Shown here: piece after piece, positions 1-6,035 of the stretch
How the letters are laid out: the number at the start of each line of letters is the position of its first letter
Position numbering within the stretch: position 1 is the stretch's first letter
Source of the DNA: Fidelibacterota bacterium
GTDB lineage: Bacteria; Fidelibacterota; Fidelibacteria; Fidelibacterales; Fidelibacteraceae
Length of the DNA: 8,346 bases
Assembly: GCA_016937825.1 (NCBI GenBank)
Contig: JAFGVT010000196.1
Span: 1-8,346, forward strand
Direction of reading: 5' to 3'
Notes under the pieces: generated by a model
What the model was told of the DNA's origin: nothing
Seen by the model: only the letters and a program-made list of their open reading frames with translations
The model's database searches: none
Program-made: the position numbers and the translations under genes

Positions 1-70
1 AAATCGGGACGATAACAAGCATATGATTTACTTTTGTTTTTTTAACCCGGATGCCGGGCATCAAAAGTTG

Positions 71-98
71 TCAATTGTCCTTTCTCAATTGTCAATTG
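71..98. repeat. Heptanucleotide repeat, unit TCAATTG
   Basis: The unit TCAATTG occurs at 71-77, 85-91 and 92-98. The stretch 78-84 (TCCTTTC) keeps the 7-base register but differs in sequence, so this is four 7-base periods with one degenerate unit. Each good unit contains the palindrome CAATTG. The array lies in the non-coding leader of mntP and overlaps the best -35-like hexamer. Heptameric intergenic repeats are known from several bacterial groups and often vary in copy number. Any function here is unknown. Confidence 0.7.
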
Positions 99-117
99 GC
101 ATTTATTCCCTTAAATT
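89..117 (+). promoter_or_regulatory. Possible sigma70-type promoter for mntP
   Basis: TTGTCA at 89-94 matches five of six bases of the -35 consensus. TAAATT at 112-117 matches four of six of the -10 consensus, and the spacer is 17 bases. It sits about 26 bases upstream of the mntP start codon in AT-rich sequence. The match is modest, and the -35 hexamer is part of the heptamer repeat, so chance is a real alternative. No Mn2+-sensing yybP-ykoY riboswitch or obvious MntR operator was recognised in bases 1-143. Confidence 0.25.
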
Positions 118-143
118 CCATTTATAAAACAACATGAGGCGCC

Positions 144-713
144 ATGCTCTCACTCTTCACAATTCTCGGTATTGCGGTCGGCCTGGCGATGGACGCTTTT
201 GCGGTTTCGATCTGTTACGGCTGCGGCTTGCAAAAATTCAGCCTGAAGGTCATGTTCTGGGTCGCCGGGGCATTCGCGTTCTTTCAGGGCGCCATGACCT
301 TTTTGGGCTGGCTGGCGGGCAGCGCCTTTTCGGCCTATATCCAGGCATTTGATCATTTTGTCGCATTCGGACTTCTCGTCTTTATCGGCGGGAAAATGAT
401 CTGGGAAGCCTTTGCCGGGAGCGATTCCTGCGAAGTGGTGGATCCCGAAGCGATCAACGTAAAACGGCTGTTGCTGCTTTCCCTGGCAACCAGCATGGAT
501 GCCCTGGCCGTCGGACTGAGTTTCGCCCTGCTTGAAGTGAAGATCCTCATGCCTTCCCTGATCATTGCGGGCGTCACGCTGATGTTCTCAATAACCGGGG
601 TCAGAGCCGGACACGGCTTGAAGAAGATCCTCGGACGAAAGGTCGAGATCGCGGGCGGGATCATTCTGATCCTGATCGGCGCTCAGATCCTGATCAGTCA
701 TTTACGCGCATAA
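144..713 (+). CDS. mntP: Manganese efflux pump MntP
   Basis: This 189-residue integral membrane protein exports Mn2+ from the cytoplasm and so protects against manganese excess. It shows the MntP family layout of two homologous halves, each with about three hydrophobic helices. The first half carries GLAMDAFAVS (Asp17) and the second carries ATSMDALAVG (Asp119). These are the paired acidic membrane residues conserved and required in the family. A short hydrophilic loop (about residues 92-107) separates the halves, and the last helix (about 168-186) ends close to the C-terminus. The length is typical. The ATG at 144 is preceded by GAGG at 136-139 with short spacing. An overlapping ATG at 134 is in another frame. 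The gene is the first of three rightward genes, and the next one starts 11 bases after its stop. Confidence 0.95.
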   Translation: MLSLFTILGIAVGLAMDAFAVSICYGCGLQKFSLKVMFWVAGAFAFFQGAMTFLGWLAGSAFSAYIQAFDHFVAFGLLVFIGGKMIWEAFAGSDSCEVVDPEAINVKRLLLLSLATSMDALAVGLSFALLEVKILMPSLIIAGVTLMFSITGVRAGHGLKKILGRKVEIAGGIILILIGAQILISHLRA

Positions 714-724
714 AAGGAGATAAG

Positions 725-2698
725 ATGAAGAAGACAGTACAAGCGGACGATATTTACCGTCTGACCTTTGTGTCGGACCCGCAGATCACCCCCAAGGGGG
801 ACCGGATCATCTATGTTAAAAAACAAGCGGACAAAAAAGATCTCTGCTATTATTCCAACCTGCAGAGCATCCACGTGCCCAGCAAGATCGACACCGCCTT
901 CACGGCCGAAGGGAAACACCTCGACCTGATGCCGCGGATCAATCCCAACGGACGGTATCTGGCCTTTGTGCGGATCAAGGACGGCACGCCCTCCCTCCGC
1001 AGCATCAGCATGTACGGCGGGGAATCCAAAGAATTGACCGAACTTCCGAAAGGGGAGATCAAAAACATGCAGTTCTCACCCGACGGGAAACAGTTGGCGC
1101 TCCTGTTCGCAAAGACCCGGGAAAGCATCCCCTTTGAAAAGGACAAGAAGAAAGAACCCGTGTGCCGGGAGATCACGAGCCTGCTTTACCGCATGGACGG
1201 TCACGGCTTCTACGATGAAGAAGCCGCGCAGATCTATGTGATGCGCGCGTCCGGGGGAAACCTGAAAAAAATGACGGATTGTGCCTTCGACATCGCGCGC
1301 TTCGCCTGGTCCTCGGACAGCGCGACGATCGCCTACACGACCGTGGACCATGACTTTCCCGACATGCATCTGGAAGAAGAGGATATTTTTTTGCTGAAGG
1401 TTGACGATCTTCAGGTGTCGAAGCTGACAAAGCCTGCCGGTCCCGTGGGGTTCCTGCGTTTTTCGCCGGATGACAGGACCCTGTATTTCAACGGACATTT
1501 CAATCCGAATTACAGCTGGGGCGCGGACAATATGGATCTGCACGCGATCGATCTGACGAGCGGCAAGATCACGAATCTGAGCGGACCCCTGGACCGCACG
1601 ACCGATATGCTGACGCTGGGAGATATCACGCCATCCTTTGTCCCCCAGTCCCCGGTGATCACGGACAAAGCCCTGCTCTTTACGATCTCGACCGCGGGCG
1701 GCAATCCCCTGTATTCCCTGGACCTTGAAACGAAAAGCCTCGAATCGGTGCTGGAGGGACCCGAATGTGTGGTTTCGTACAGCGCTTCCGCGGATGCCCG
1801 GCACATCGCGATCCATTTGGCGCAATTTGAACGCCCCGATGAGATCTGGTGCCTGGAACTGGGCGAAGAGAAGCATCTTGTCAGGATGAGCTTTACGAAC
1901 GACAAATATCTGGAAAAACTCGAATTCAGCGTGCCGGAAGTGATCAAGGTTAAATCAAAGGACACCGATATCCAGGCCTTTGTCCAGCTGCCGCCGGACT
2001 TCGACAAAACGAAAACCTATCCCCTGATCCTCAATATTCACGGCGGTCCCCGCACGCAGTACGGATACACCTGGTTTCACGAGATGCACACCTTTGCCGC
2101 GCAGGGCTACGTCGTGGCCTATTCCAATCCCCGCGGTTCGCAGGGCTTCGGAAAAGCCTTTGCGGACGCCATTACGGGCAAGTGGGGTCAGCCGGCCTAC
2201 GACGACCTGATGGCCGTTGTCGACGCCCTTGCGGAGCGCTCTTACATAGATCCGGCCCGCCTCTACGTTACCGGCGGCAGTTACGGGGGCTATATGACCA
2301 ACTGGGTCGTCACACAGACGAAACGCTTTCGCGCCGCCGTGACCCAGCGCTCCATCAGCGACCTGGGCACCTTTTTCGGGACCTCCGATATCGGCTGGGA
2401 CCTGGTCAGCGAATTCAAGGGAACGCCGTGGGAAAAACCCGAAAATTATGCGCTCTGGTCGCCGCTTACCTATATCGATCGGATCGAGACCCCGCTGATG
2501 TTCATTCATTCCGAGAACGACCTGCGCTGTCCCATGGAACAGGCGGAGCGTTTGTACGCGCCGCTGCGTTATATGGGCAGGGACGTTAAACTGGTGCGTT
2601 TTCCCGAATCTTCCCACGGGCTCAGCCGCGGGGGGCGGCCGGACCGCCGCGTGAAACGCCTGGAATTGATCCTGGAATGGTTCGGGAACCACGCGTAA
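725..2698 (+). CDS. S9-family serine peptidase (prolyl oligopeptidase / acylaminoacyl-peptidase type)
   Basis: This 657-residue enzyme probably cleaves short peptides or N-acylated peptides in the cytoplasm; no signal peptide is visible. Residues about 1-400 have the weak repeats of a beta-propeller (for example SPDGKQLAL, SSDSATIAY, SPDDRTLYF, SADARHIAI). In this family the propeller restricts access to large substrates. Residues about 410-657 form the alpha/beta-hydrolase domain, with HGGP at 439-442, NPRGS at 468-472, the nucleophile elbow GGSYGG (Ser519), Asp599 in SENDLRCP and His631 in SSHG. The catalytic triad is therefore complete. The order and the DLRCPMEQAE segment resemble the S9C/YuxL-like branch rather than classical prolyl oligopeptidase. 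The exact specificity cannot be read from sequence. The start at 725 has a strong AAGGAG at 714-719. It is probably co-transcribed with mntP and the aldo/keto reductase. Confidence 0.95.
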   Translation: MKKTVQADDIYRLTFVSDPQITPKGDRIIYVKKQADKKDLCYYSNLQSIHVPSKIDTAFTAEGKHLDLMPRINPNGRYLAFVRIKDGTPSLRSISMYGGESKELTELPKGEIKNMQFSPDGKQLALLFAKTRESIPFEKDKKKEPVCREITSLLYRMDGHGFYDEEAAQIYVMRASGGNLKKMTDCAFDIARFAWSSDSATIAYTTVDHDFPDMHLEEEDIFLLKVDDLQVSKLTKPAGPVGFLRFSPDDRTLYFNGHFNPNYSWGADNMDLHAIDLTSGKITNLSGPLDRTTDMLTLGDITPSFVPQSPVITDKALLFTISTAGGNPLYSLDLETKSLESVLEGPECVVSYSASADARHIAIHLAQFERPDEIWCLELGEEKHLVRMSFTNDKYLEKLEFSVPEVIKVKSKDTDIQAFVQLPPDFDKTKTYPLILNIHGGPRTQYGYTWFHEMHTFAAQGYVVAYSNPRGSQGFGKAFADAITGKWGQPAYDDLMAVVDALAERSYIDPARLYVTGGSYGGYMTNWVVTQTKRFRAAVTQRSISDLGTFFGTSDIGWDLVSEFKGTPWEKPENYALWSPLTYIDRIETPLMFIHSENDLRCPMEQAERLYAPLRYMGRDVKLVRFPESSHGLSRGGRPDRRVKRLELILEWFGNHA

Positions 2699-2705
2699 AG
2701 CACAT

Positions 2706-2719
2706 CGGCCGGCCGGCCG
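2706..2719. repeat. GC-only palindrome between the peptidase and reductase genes
   Basis: CGGCCGGCCGGCCG is a perfect 14-base palindrome made of GGCC/CCGG units. It lies eight bases after the peptidase stop and just upstream of the reductase Shine-Dalgarno sequence. In RNA it could form a short 5-bp GC stem. There is no following U-run, so it is not an intrinsic terminator. A role in mRNA processing or in setting relative expression is possible but unproven. Confidence 0.5.
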
Positions 2720-2726
2720 TCATTGA

Positions 2727-2732
2727 AAGGAG
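2727..2732 (+). promoter_or_regulatory. Ribosome binding site deciding the reductase start
   Basis: AAGGAG lies five bases upstream of the ATG at 2738. It favours that start over the in-frame TTG at 2723, which lies upstream of the site. Confidence 0.8.
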
Positions 2733-2737
2733 AGATC

Positions 2738-3697
2738 ATGAACTATACACAATTGGGCGCGCGCGGTCCTGTCGTCTCAACCATCGGGTTCGGGGCTTGG
2801 GCGATTGGGGGCATGAACTGGGGAAAGACCGACGACGAGGTTTCGAGGAGCGCGCTTCGGAAAGCCGTCGAGAACGGCGTGACCTTTATTGACACCGCCG
2901 ATGTCTACGGGTTCGGTCATTCCGAGACCTTGATCCGGGAGGTCCTGGAAGAGCTCGGAGCCAAGGACAAGATCGTTGTGGCCACCAAAGCCGGCAACGA
3001 TTTTTACAACGCTACGAAGGAAGACGATGCGGGCTACGGTACGATCCGTCAGAACGCCGGGTACGATTATATCATTTCGGCCGCGGAAAAAAGCCTGAAG
3101 CGCCTGAACGTGGATGCGCTGGATATTCTGCAGCTGCACAGTCCCGATACGGAAAAGCTCCGCCGGGACGAACCCTGGCGGGCGCTGGAAAAGCTCAAGC
3201 AGGACGGTAAGATCAAGCACGCCGGCTGGAGCGTTCAGTCCTTCGGTGAAAAATCGCAGGCATTCCTTCTGGACGAACACCGCGATCTGCTGGATGTGGT
3301 CCAGGTCCGCTATAATCTGCTGGAACGGGATGCGGAAGCGCTCTTGTTCAAAAAAACCCTGGAGTACGGGATTGGCGTGATCGTCAGGATCCCCCTGCTT
3401 TTCGGCTTTTTGACCGGGAAATTCGACAAGAATACCCGTTTCGACAGCGAAGACCACCGGAGCATGAACCTGTCCCCGGAAAAACTGCAGACCTATCTGG
3501 ATCAGCTTGAAAAGATGGACCCGCTGTATAAAAAATATCCCTGCCAGACAAAGGCGCAGCTTGCCCTGCGTTTCTGCATTACCCATCCGGCAACCCATGT
3601 CGCCATCCCGGGCGCAAAAACGGAAAAGCAAGTCCTTGACAATGTCGCCGCTTCCGATCTGGGTCCCCTGCCGGAAGGCGATATTCCGGAATTATGA
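2738..3697 (+). CDS. Aldo/keto reductase, NADPH-dependent type
   Basis: This 319-residue TIM-barrel oxidoreductase reduces aldehydes or ketones, or runs the reverse reaction, with NAD(P)H in the cytoplasm. The family's catalytic tetrad is present: Asp52 and Tyr57 in FIDTADVYG, Lys84 in VATKAG and His134 in LQLHSP. The N-terminal GFGAWAIGG and the C-terminal IPGAKTEKQVLDN (nucleotide-phosphate and cofactor-binding end) are also typical. The sequence resembles the YdhF/Tas/IolS-like subgroup, which often acts on small carbonyl compounds; the substrate is unknown. I chose the ATG at 2738 because AAGGAG at 2727-2732 sits five bases before it. An in-frame TTG at 2723 would place that Shine-Dalgarno sequence inside the gene. 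It follows the peptidase by 39 bases and is the last rightward gene. Confidence 0.93.
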   Translation: MNYTQLGARGPVVSTIGFGAWAIGGMNWGKTDDEVSRSALRKAVENGVTFIDTADVYGFGHSETLIREVLEELGAKDKIVVATKAGNDFYNATKEDDAGYGTIRQNAGYDYIISAAEKSLKRLNVDALDILQLHSPDTEKLRRDEPWRALEKLKQDGKIKHAGWSVQSFGEKSQAFLLDEHRDLLDVVQVRYNLLERDAEALLFKKTLEYGIGVIVRIPLLFGFLTGKFDKNTRFDSEDHRSMNLSPEKLQTYLDQLEKMDPLYKKYPCQTKAQLALRFCITHPATHVAIPGAKTEKQVLDNVAASDLGPLPEGDIPEL

Positions 3698-3711
3698 TCA
3701 TTCCCGGATAA

Positions 3712-3754
3712 GCGAATAAAAACAATGCAGAGATGCAGCATGCTGCATCTCTGC
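3712..3754 (-). terminator. Intrinsic terminator of the leftward operon (after hprK)
   Basis: Bases 3727-3754 form a perfect 28-base palindrome with half-site GCAGAGATGCAGCA. As RNA it gives a 12-bp stem with a CAUG loop. Read on the minus strand it is followed by ATTGTTTTTATTCGC (3726 down to 3712), a short U-rich tract. It starts at the last base of the hprK stop codon, so hprK is the end of its transcript. On the plus strand no U-run follows, so for the converging reductase transcript it would only give a 3' hairpin. Confidence 0.85.
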
Positions 3755-4728
3755 TACTCCGTGTCCCCCTCAATGATCTCCTCATTGAGGTTGATGGATT
3801 TTTTCTTGAGCTGTTTCAGAAGTTTTTCCTGCATTTCTTTTGCGGGATCTTCGCCGTACAGTTTCAAAAGATAGGTCAGCGCAATGGTTTCCACGATCAC
3901 GGAAATGTTTTTCCCGGGATTGATGGGGAGGCGGATATGCGGGATATCGACCCCCAGGATCGTTGTGAACTCCTCGTTCAGTCCGAAGCGTTCATAATCC
4001 TGCTTGGGATCCCAGTGCAGCAGTTCGATCATCAGTTCGACGCGTTTCTGGACACGCACGGCCCGGGCGCCGAAGATCTTGCGGATATTGACGATCCCCA
4101 GGCCGCGGACCTCAATGGTGTCCTGAAGCAGTTCTTCCGGTTTGCCGATAAGGACATTCTTCGCGGTCCGCTGAATGTTCACGACATCATCGGCAACGAG
4201 CCGGTGGCCGCGCTCCACAATGTCCAGTGCGATCTCGCTTTTCCCGATGCCGCTTTTCCCGGTCAGCAGAATGCCGACGCCGTATATGTCCACGAGTCCG
4301 CCGTGGATCGTGGTCGTGGGGGCGAACTTGATGTAAAGGTAGGTGCCGATATCCTGCAGGAACTGCATGATATTGATCTCCGTCTGAAGCAGGGGAACGC
4401 CCATTTCCGTCGCCAGATCGATAATAATGGGCTGGATCTCCGGAATGTCCACAAAGATCACGCCGGGGATCTTATAAGAATACATTTTTCGGAAAATGCT
4501 CTCCATGGCGCTGGGAGAAAGCGTGGAGACGAACTGCATTTCCTTCTTGCTGAAGACCTGCAGCTTGTGTTTCGGAAAGTCCTCCCAGAATCCGGTCAGC
4601 TCCAGGCCGGGAATGTTCAGGGCCGACGAGGTGACGGGTGTTTCATCCCCGACCTCGGGATTGATCTGGACGAGTTGTAATTTACTCTTCGTCTCCCGAA
4701 TAAGGTCTTTGATCGTTAATTTTTTCAT
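3754..4728 (-). CDS. hprK: HPr(Ser) kinase/phosphorylase
   Basis: This 324-residue bifunctional enzyme phosphorylates HPr (or a Crh/NPr-like relative) on a serine using ATP or pyrophosphate. It also removes that phosphate by phosphorolysis, linking carbon or energy status to regulation. The N-terminal domain (about 1-130) includes PGLELTGFWEDFP. The C-terminal kinase domain has HGGLVDIYG (His142), the P-loop GKSGIGKS at 157-164, the acidic pair Asp180/Asp181 in LVADDVV, and the family signature EVRGLGIVNI at 206-215. The conserved PGKN loop is at 271-274. Length is typical and no key residue is missing. The start at 4728 aligns with known family N-termini (MKKLTIKDL) although it lies inside hpf, with a 47-base overlap. 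No good Shine-Dalgarno sits close to it (AAAGGA is about 16 bases away), which suggests translation coupled to hpf. No HPr, enzyme I or EIIA gene is in the window. Confidence 0.97.
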   Translation of the reverse strand: MKKLTIKDLIRETKSKLQLVQINPEVGDETPVTSSALNIPGLELTGFWEDFPKHKLQVFSKKEMQFVSTLSPSAMESIFRKMYSYKIPGVIFVDIPEIQPIIIDLATEMGVPLLQTEINIMQFLQDIGTYLYIKFAPTTTIHGGLVDIYGVGILLTGKSGIGKSEIALDIVERGHRLVADDVVNIQRTAKNVLIGKPEELLQDTIEVRGLGIVNIRKIFGARAVRVQKRVELMIELLHWDPKQDYERFGLNEEFTTILGVDIPHIRLPINPGKNISVIVETIALTYLLKLYGEDPAKEMQEKLLKQLKKKSINLNEEIIEGDTE

Positions 4729-5017
4729 GTTTTGTCTTGAATTGTCCTTTGTATTTTTGTAATTGCCGTACCATCTTTTCGACCGCGATATCGACGCTCT
4801 TGGTCAGTTCTTCATCTTTTTCATGTATGGTAAGGGTTTTAAGCGGTGCGTTCACAACGATCTCCGTCATATACTCATAGTCTTTGATGCGTTCCAGAAC
4901 GACCTGGGCGGAAACGATGCGATCAAAGACCTTCAGCATACGCTGGATCTCATTTTCCACGTATTTGCGGGTTTCTTCGGAGATAGTAAAATGCCTTGCC
5001 GTGATTAAGATCTTCAT
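4682..5017 (-). CDS. hpf: Ribosome hibernation-promoting factor, short form (HPF/YfiA family)
   Basis: This 111-residue protein is expected to bind the decoding region of the 30S subunit and inactivate ribosomes in stationary phase or starvation. The beta-alpha-beta-beta-beta-alpha fold can be followed from MKILITARHF through ISEETRKYVENEIQRM, the strand SAQVVLERI, and the final helix SVDIAVEKMVRQLQKYK (about 74-90). Residues about 91-111 are a charged tail beyond the conserved core. The last 15 residues are encoded by bases that also encode the start of hprK. It lacks the extra C-terminal dimerisation domain of long HPF, so it is a short form that would rely on partners for 100S dimers, if it forms them at all. 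AAGGAG at 5024-5029 supports the ATG at 5017. An hpf-hprK pair also occurs in the rpoN region of many Proteobacteria; rpoN is not seen here. Confidence 0.93.
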   Translation of the reverse strand: MKILITARHFTISEETRKYVENEIQRMLKVFDRIVSAQVVLERIKDYEYMTEIVVNAPLKTLTIHEKDEELTKSVDIAVEKMVRQLQKYKGQFKTKHEKINDQRPYSGDEE

Positions 5018-5052
5018 AGCGTTCTCCTTTTTGTTCTCTTTTTAATTGACCA

Positions 5053-5080
5053 TGAAAAAATATACAACAATATTTTTTCA
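5053..5080. repeat. Perfect 11-6-11 inverted repeat between xerC and hpf
   Basis: TGAAAAAATAT at 5053-5063 and its exact reverse complement at 5070-5080 flank a 6-base centre, ACAACA. The outer hexamers GACCAT (5048-5053) and ATGGTC (5095-5100) are also inverted to each other. On the minus strand the stretch could serve as a weak terminator for xerC, or contain a -10-like TATATT (5064 down to 5059) about 41 bases before hpf, though its -35 (TTCATT) is poor. The 11-6-11 geometry is also that of Xer recombination (dif) sites, but the usual TTATGTTAA-like arm is absent. The structure is certain; the function is not. Confidence 0.6.
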
Positions 5081-5091
5081 AAATGAAAAAC

Positions 5092-6018
5092 TTAATGGTC
5101 ATTTTTCTTCTTGTCCGCCCGCGGATGGGCCTTGTCGTAGGCGCTCTTCAGGCGATCGGTCCGCACGTGGGTGTAGACCTGGGTTGTTGAAAGGCTTTCA
5201 TGCCCCAGCATCATCCGCACCGATTCGAGGTCCGCCCCGGCGTCCAGCAGGTGGGTCGCGAAACTGTGACGCAAAACGTGCGGACTGTTTTTCCTGGCGC
5301 CGTCCGAAACGGTCCGGAGGTATTTTTCGATCCTGAGACGCACATTGCGGGTCGATATCTTGCTGCCCAGACGCGACAGGAAGAGCGGGTCTTCTCTTCC
5401 GGGACGTCCGAAATCCGCTTCATAAAAACGAAGGTAGGTTTCCAGAGCTTTCCGGCCGGAATCCCCCAGGGGCAGAACGCGCTGCTTGTTGCCTTTCCCG
5501 AGGACCGTGAGAAGCATGTTGTTGAACTGGATATCCTTGAGCCGCAGGTTCATCAGTTCGCTCAGGCGGATCCCGCTTCCGTAAAACAATTCGATCATGG
5601 CGGCGTCGCGTGCGGTTATGAAGTCCGTCGCGTCGAGCCCGTCAAAAAGCCGGGTCGTCTGTTCTTTGCTCAGCACGGTCGGGAGGTTTCGCGGGATGCG
5701 GGGGGATTTGATGGCGTAAGCGGGGTTCTTTTCAATCCATTTTCGCTTGAGGGCATATTTGAAAAAGGATTTCAGGGCCGCCAGTTTGCGCGCGGCGGAA
5801 CGGGCGGCATACCTGTTCTCGGTCAGCATGCCGAGGAAATGCCGGATCGAGACCTTGTCGACATCCTTCATCGCCACCTCGTCTTGCCCGAAATACTCGC
5901 AGCAAAAGGCATAGAACTGCGCCATGTCCCGGCGATAGGCATCCAGAGTATGTTCCGAGTACGAACGTACCGAGCGCATGTATTTGAGATAATCCTCGAT
6001 GGCGTTGATGAAGGTCAT
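5092..6018 (-). CDS. xerC: Site-specific tyrosine recombinase of the XerC/XerD family
   Basis: This 308-residue cytoplasmic recombinase most likely resolves chromosome dimers at a dif site, working with a partner Xer protein or alone. The N-terminal SAM-like core-binding domain covers about residues 1-90 (INAIEDYLKYMRSVRSYS). The catalytic domain carries the full set: Arg151 in GIRLSEL, Lys175 in GKGNKQR, His247 and Arg250 in PHVLRHSFATHLL, His273 in LGHESLSTTQ and the nucleophile Tyr282 in VYTHV. Length matches XerC/XerD (about 300) rather than phage or integron integrases, and there is no mobile-element context. Sequence alone does not separate XerC from XerD or from a single-Xer system. 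GAGGGA five bases before the ATG at 6018 supports the start, 17 bases after the rluD stop. Confidence 0.92.
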   Translation of the reverse strand: MTFINAIEDYLKYMRSVRSYSEHTLDAYRRDMAQFYAFCCEYFGQDEVAMKDVDKVSIRHFLGMLTENRYAARSAARKLAALKSFFKYALKRKWIEKNPAYAIKSPRIPRNLPTVLSKEQTTRLFDGLDATDFITARDAAMIELFYGSGIRLSELMNLRLKDIQFNNMLLTVLGKGNKQRVLPLGDSGRKALETYLRFYEADFGRPGREDPLFLSRLGSKISTRNVRLRIEKYLRTVSDGARKNSPHVLRHSFATHLLDAGADLESVRMMLGHESLSTTQVYTHVRTDRLKSAYDKAHPRADKKKNDH

Positions 6019-6035
6019 GATGTTCCCTCGCGGGG

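Noticed and set aside
46..62. Small hairpins around CCCGGATGCCGGGCATC as a terminator
   Set aside because: Only about 5-bp alternative stems form, and there is no U-run after the stem on either strand.
71..98. CRISPR-like array
   Set aside because: The units are 7 bases long with no proper spacers, and there are no cas genes nearby.
1..143. Mn2+ riboswitch (yybP-ykoY) upstream of mntP
   Set aside because: The leader lacks the conserved loop sequences of that riboswitch and is too short and AT-rich to fold into its two-helix form as far as I can see.
1076..2692. Minus-strand open frames of 266 and 245 codons opposite the S9 peptidase
   Set aside because: Both lie within a peptidase gene with an intact catalytic triad. 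They have no convincing ribosome binding site or family motif.
2777..3631. 284-codon minus-strand open frame opposite the aldo/keto reductase
   Set aside because: The plus-strand frame has the full reductase tetrad and a strong ribosome binding site. The antisense product has shadow-like composition.
3684..3707. Terminator for the aldo/keto reductase
   Set aside because: CCGGAAT and ATTCCCGG near the stop could pair with a bulge, but the following sequence is A-rich, not U-rich, and the left arm lies within the coding region.
3733..4680. 315-codon plus-strand open frame opposite hprK
   Set aside because: It mirrors hprK, which has all its family motifs. The translation is rich in His, Asp, Gln and Phe with no recognisable domain, and there is no ribosome binding site. 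It is a shadow of codon use on the other strand.
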